Notes under the pieces: model-generated
Told to the model about the DNA's origin: nothing
The model's database searches: none
What the model saw: only the letters and a program-made list of their open reading frames with translations
Part shown: piece after piece, positions 63,359 through 64,000 of the stretch
Layout of the letters: each line of letters opens with the position of its first letter
Position numbering within the stretch: the stretch's first letter is position 1
Made by a program: the position numbers and the translations under genes
NCBI RefSeq assembly: GCF_000151315.2
Contig: NW_011887304.1
Coordinates: 393,872 to 457,871 of the forward strand
Length of the DNA stretch: 64,000 bases
Source of the DNA: Capsaspora owczarzaki ATCC 30864
Taxonomy: Eukaryota > Opisthokonta > Filasterea
Direction: 5' to 3'

Positions 63359-63415
63359 TGTCTTTGTATTGTTTGTTTGCATGCGTTTGGAATTGCAGTT
63401 CAGTCTGCAAAGTGA

Positions 63416-63421
63416 AATAAA
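63416..63421 (+). promoter_or_regulatory. Putative polyadenylation signal of the LRR gene
   Basis: AATAAA lies 58 bases after the LRR stop codon and 75 bases before the next ATG. The position suits a short 3' UTR. Confidence 0.5.
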
Positions 63422-63495
63422 ACACTTTACAACAACATTGCCTGGCTAACCCTACCAAGGTCTTACACATTGCAGACTCTGACTACAGTCACCCG

Positions 63496-64000
63496 ATGTC
63501 TGTTGTAACCATTCCAACCAGCGCTTCGACTAGCGCTGAGACAAGCGCAGGCCCCGCGGCAAACACGAGGCAACAGACGGCAGCGAGAAAAGAGAAGATC
63601 GCGCTTCTTCAGGCGAAGATCGCTGCTTTGGAGCTCGAGAACTCCGATCTGGAAGGAGACTCCAAGGACGACGAGGAGACACTTCAACAGGATGAAGATC
63701 TGAAGGATCTGACGAAAGCGCACCAGGGTCAAGGCGGCGAGATCAAAACTGAAACGGACGTCGAGCCGCAAAAGCTGGCTTCGTCATCGTCAGTCCCACC
63801 CCCAGCAGTCTCAACCCCGGCGGTCCACCAGCCCGCACCCCGTCCGCAGGCAGTCGACTGGCAGCCCGCCAAGGCGCCCAAGCTGCTAGCCCCCTCGTTC
63901 GACGGCACGGCGGCAAAGCTGACCCAATACGAGAAGGACTTGAAGCGTTACCGATCGTACTTTCCAGAGGAGAGATGGAACGAGATCCTGTCTCTCACCT
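63496..64000 (+). mobile_element. Retrotransposon gag-like ORF, 5' part only
   Basis: The frame is open from ATG at 63496 through the window end (168 codons). An N-terminal Thr/Ser-rich stretch is followed by a coiled coil (KEKIALLQAKIAALELENSDLE), an acidic/Gln linker and a Pro-rich segment. It then reaches KAPKLLAPSFDGTAAKLTQYEKDLKRY and FPEERWNEILSLT. The pattern coiled coil, linker, then P.FDGT followed by a helix is typical of gag-like capsid domains of LTR retrotransposons or retrotransposon-derived genes. Pol and LTRs would lie outside the window. A domesticated gag gene or an unrelated coiled-coil protein is possible. Confidence 0.5.

Overview
This window is nuclear DNA from a unicellular eukaryote. 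Genes are dense on both strands and are interrupted by short GT-AG introns (mostly about 70-110 nt). Many proteins carry polyQ, polyH, polyA or Ser-rich tracts. Gene content mixes animal-type families (Haspin, anillin-like, PDCD4, LST2, kinesin-6) with a Tul1/Dsc1-type membrane RING ligase better known from fungi and plants. One-repeat-per-exon LRR genes of the form NQIGDAGAQAIAEALKVN fit a unicellular holozoan, most likely a filasterean such as Capsaspora owczarzaki. The species is an inference from style, not something the sequence proves.

Layout. 1-10.6 kb: the 3' end of a Gln/Pro-rich gene (+), then a seven-exon Tul1/Dsc1-like RING ligase (-), a single-exon kinesin-6 (-) and an orphan Ser/Ala-rich protein (-). 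10.8-19 kb: a 14-exon poly(A) polymerase (+), a three-exon protein with an N-terminal Z-alpha-like winged helix (-) and a nine-exon ABHD1/3-type hydrolase (-). 19-28.5 kb: Haspin (-), a small Ser/Thr-rich protein (-), an LST2-like protein without FYVE (+), an assembly gap inside a single-pass membrane protein gene (-), and 1.6 kb with no convincing gene. 28.5-43 kb, all +: TAF1, a cytosolic UshA-type phosphoesterase, a low-complexity exon, type II PI 4-kinase and a multi-pass membrane protein. 43-51 kb: TMA16 (-), S-formylglutathione hydrolase (+), anillin-like (-) and RACK1 (-). 51.6-59.4 kb: a Vps41-like HOPS subunit (+) and PDCD4 (+). 59.7-64 kb: a tRNA-Ala(AGC), an LRR gene built from a tandem exon+intron unit (+), and the 5' part of a retrotransposon gag-like ORF that runs off the window.

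Most genes are housekeeping and not functionally linked. Three touch mitosis and cytokinesis (kinesin-6, Haspin, anillin-like), three touch endomembrane traffic (PI4K2, Vps41-like, LST2-like), and several touch RNA or translation (PAP, TAF1, TMA16, RACK1, PDCD4, tRNA). Head-to-head pairs separated by 250-500 bp (orphan/PAP, Ser-rich/LST2, TMA16/ESD, RACK1/Vps41) are probable shared promoters. Exon coordinates below were worked out by hand from splice consensus, reading phase and remembered protein-family conservation; no alignment or transcript evidence was available. The most interesting accessory loci are the Z-alpha-like protein (14780-16208) and the LRR exon array beside the gag-like ORF (60640-64000).
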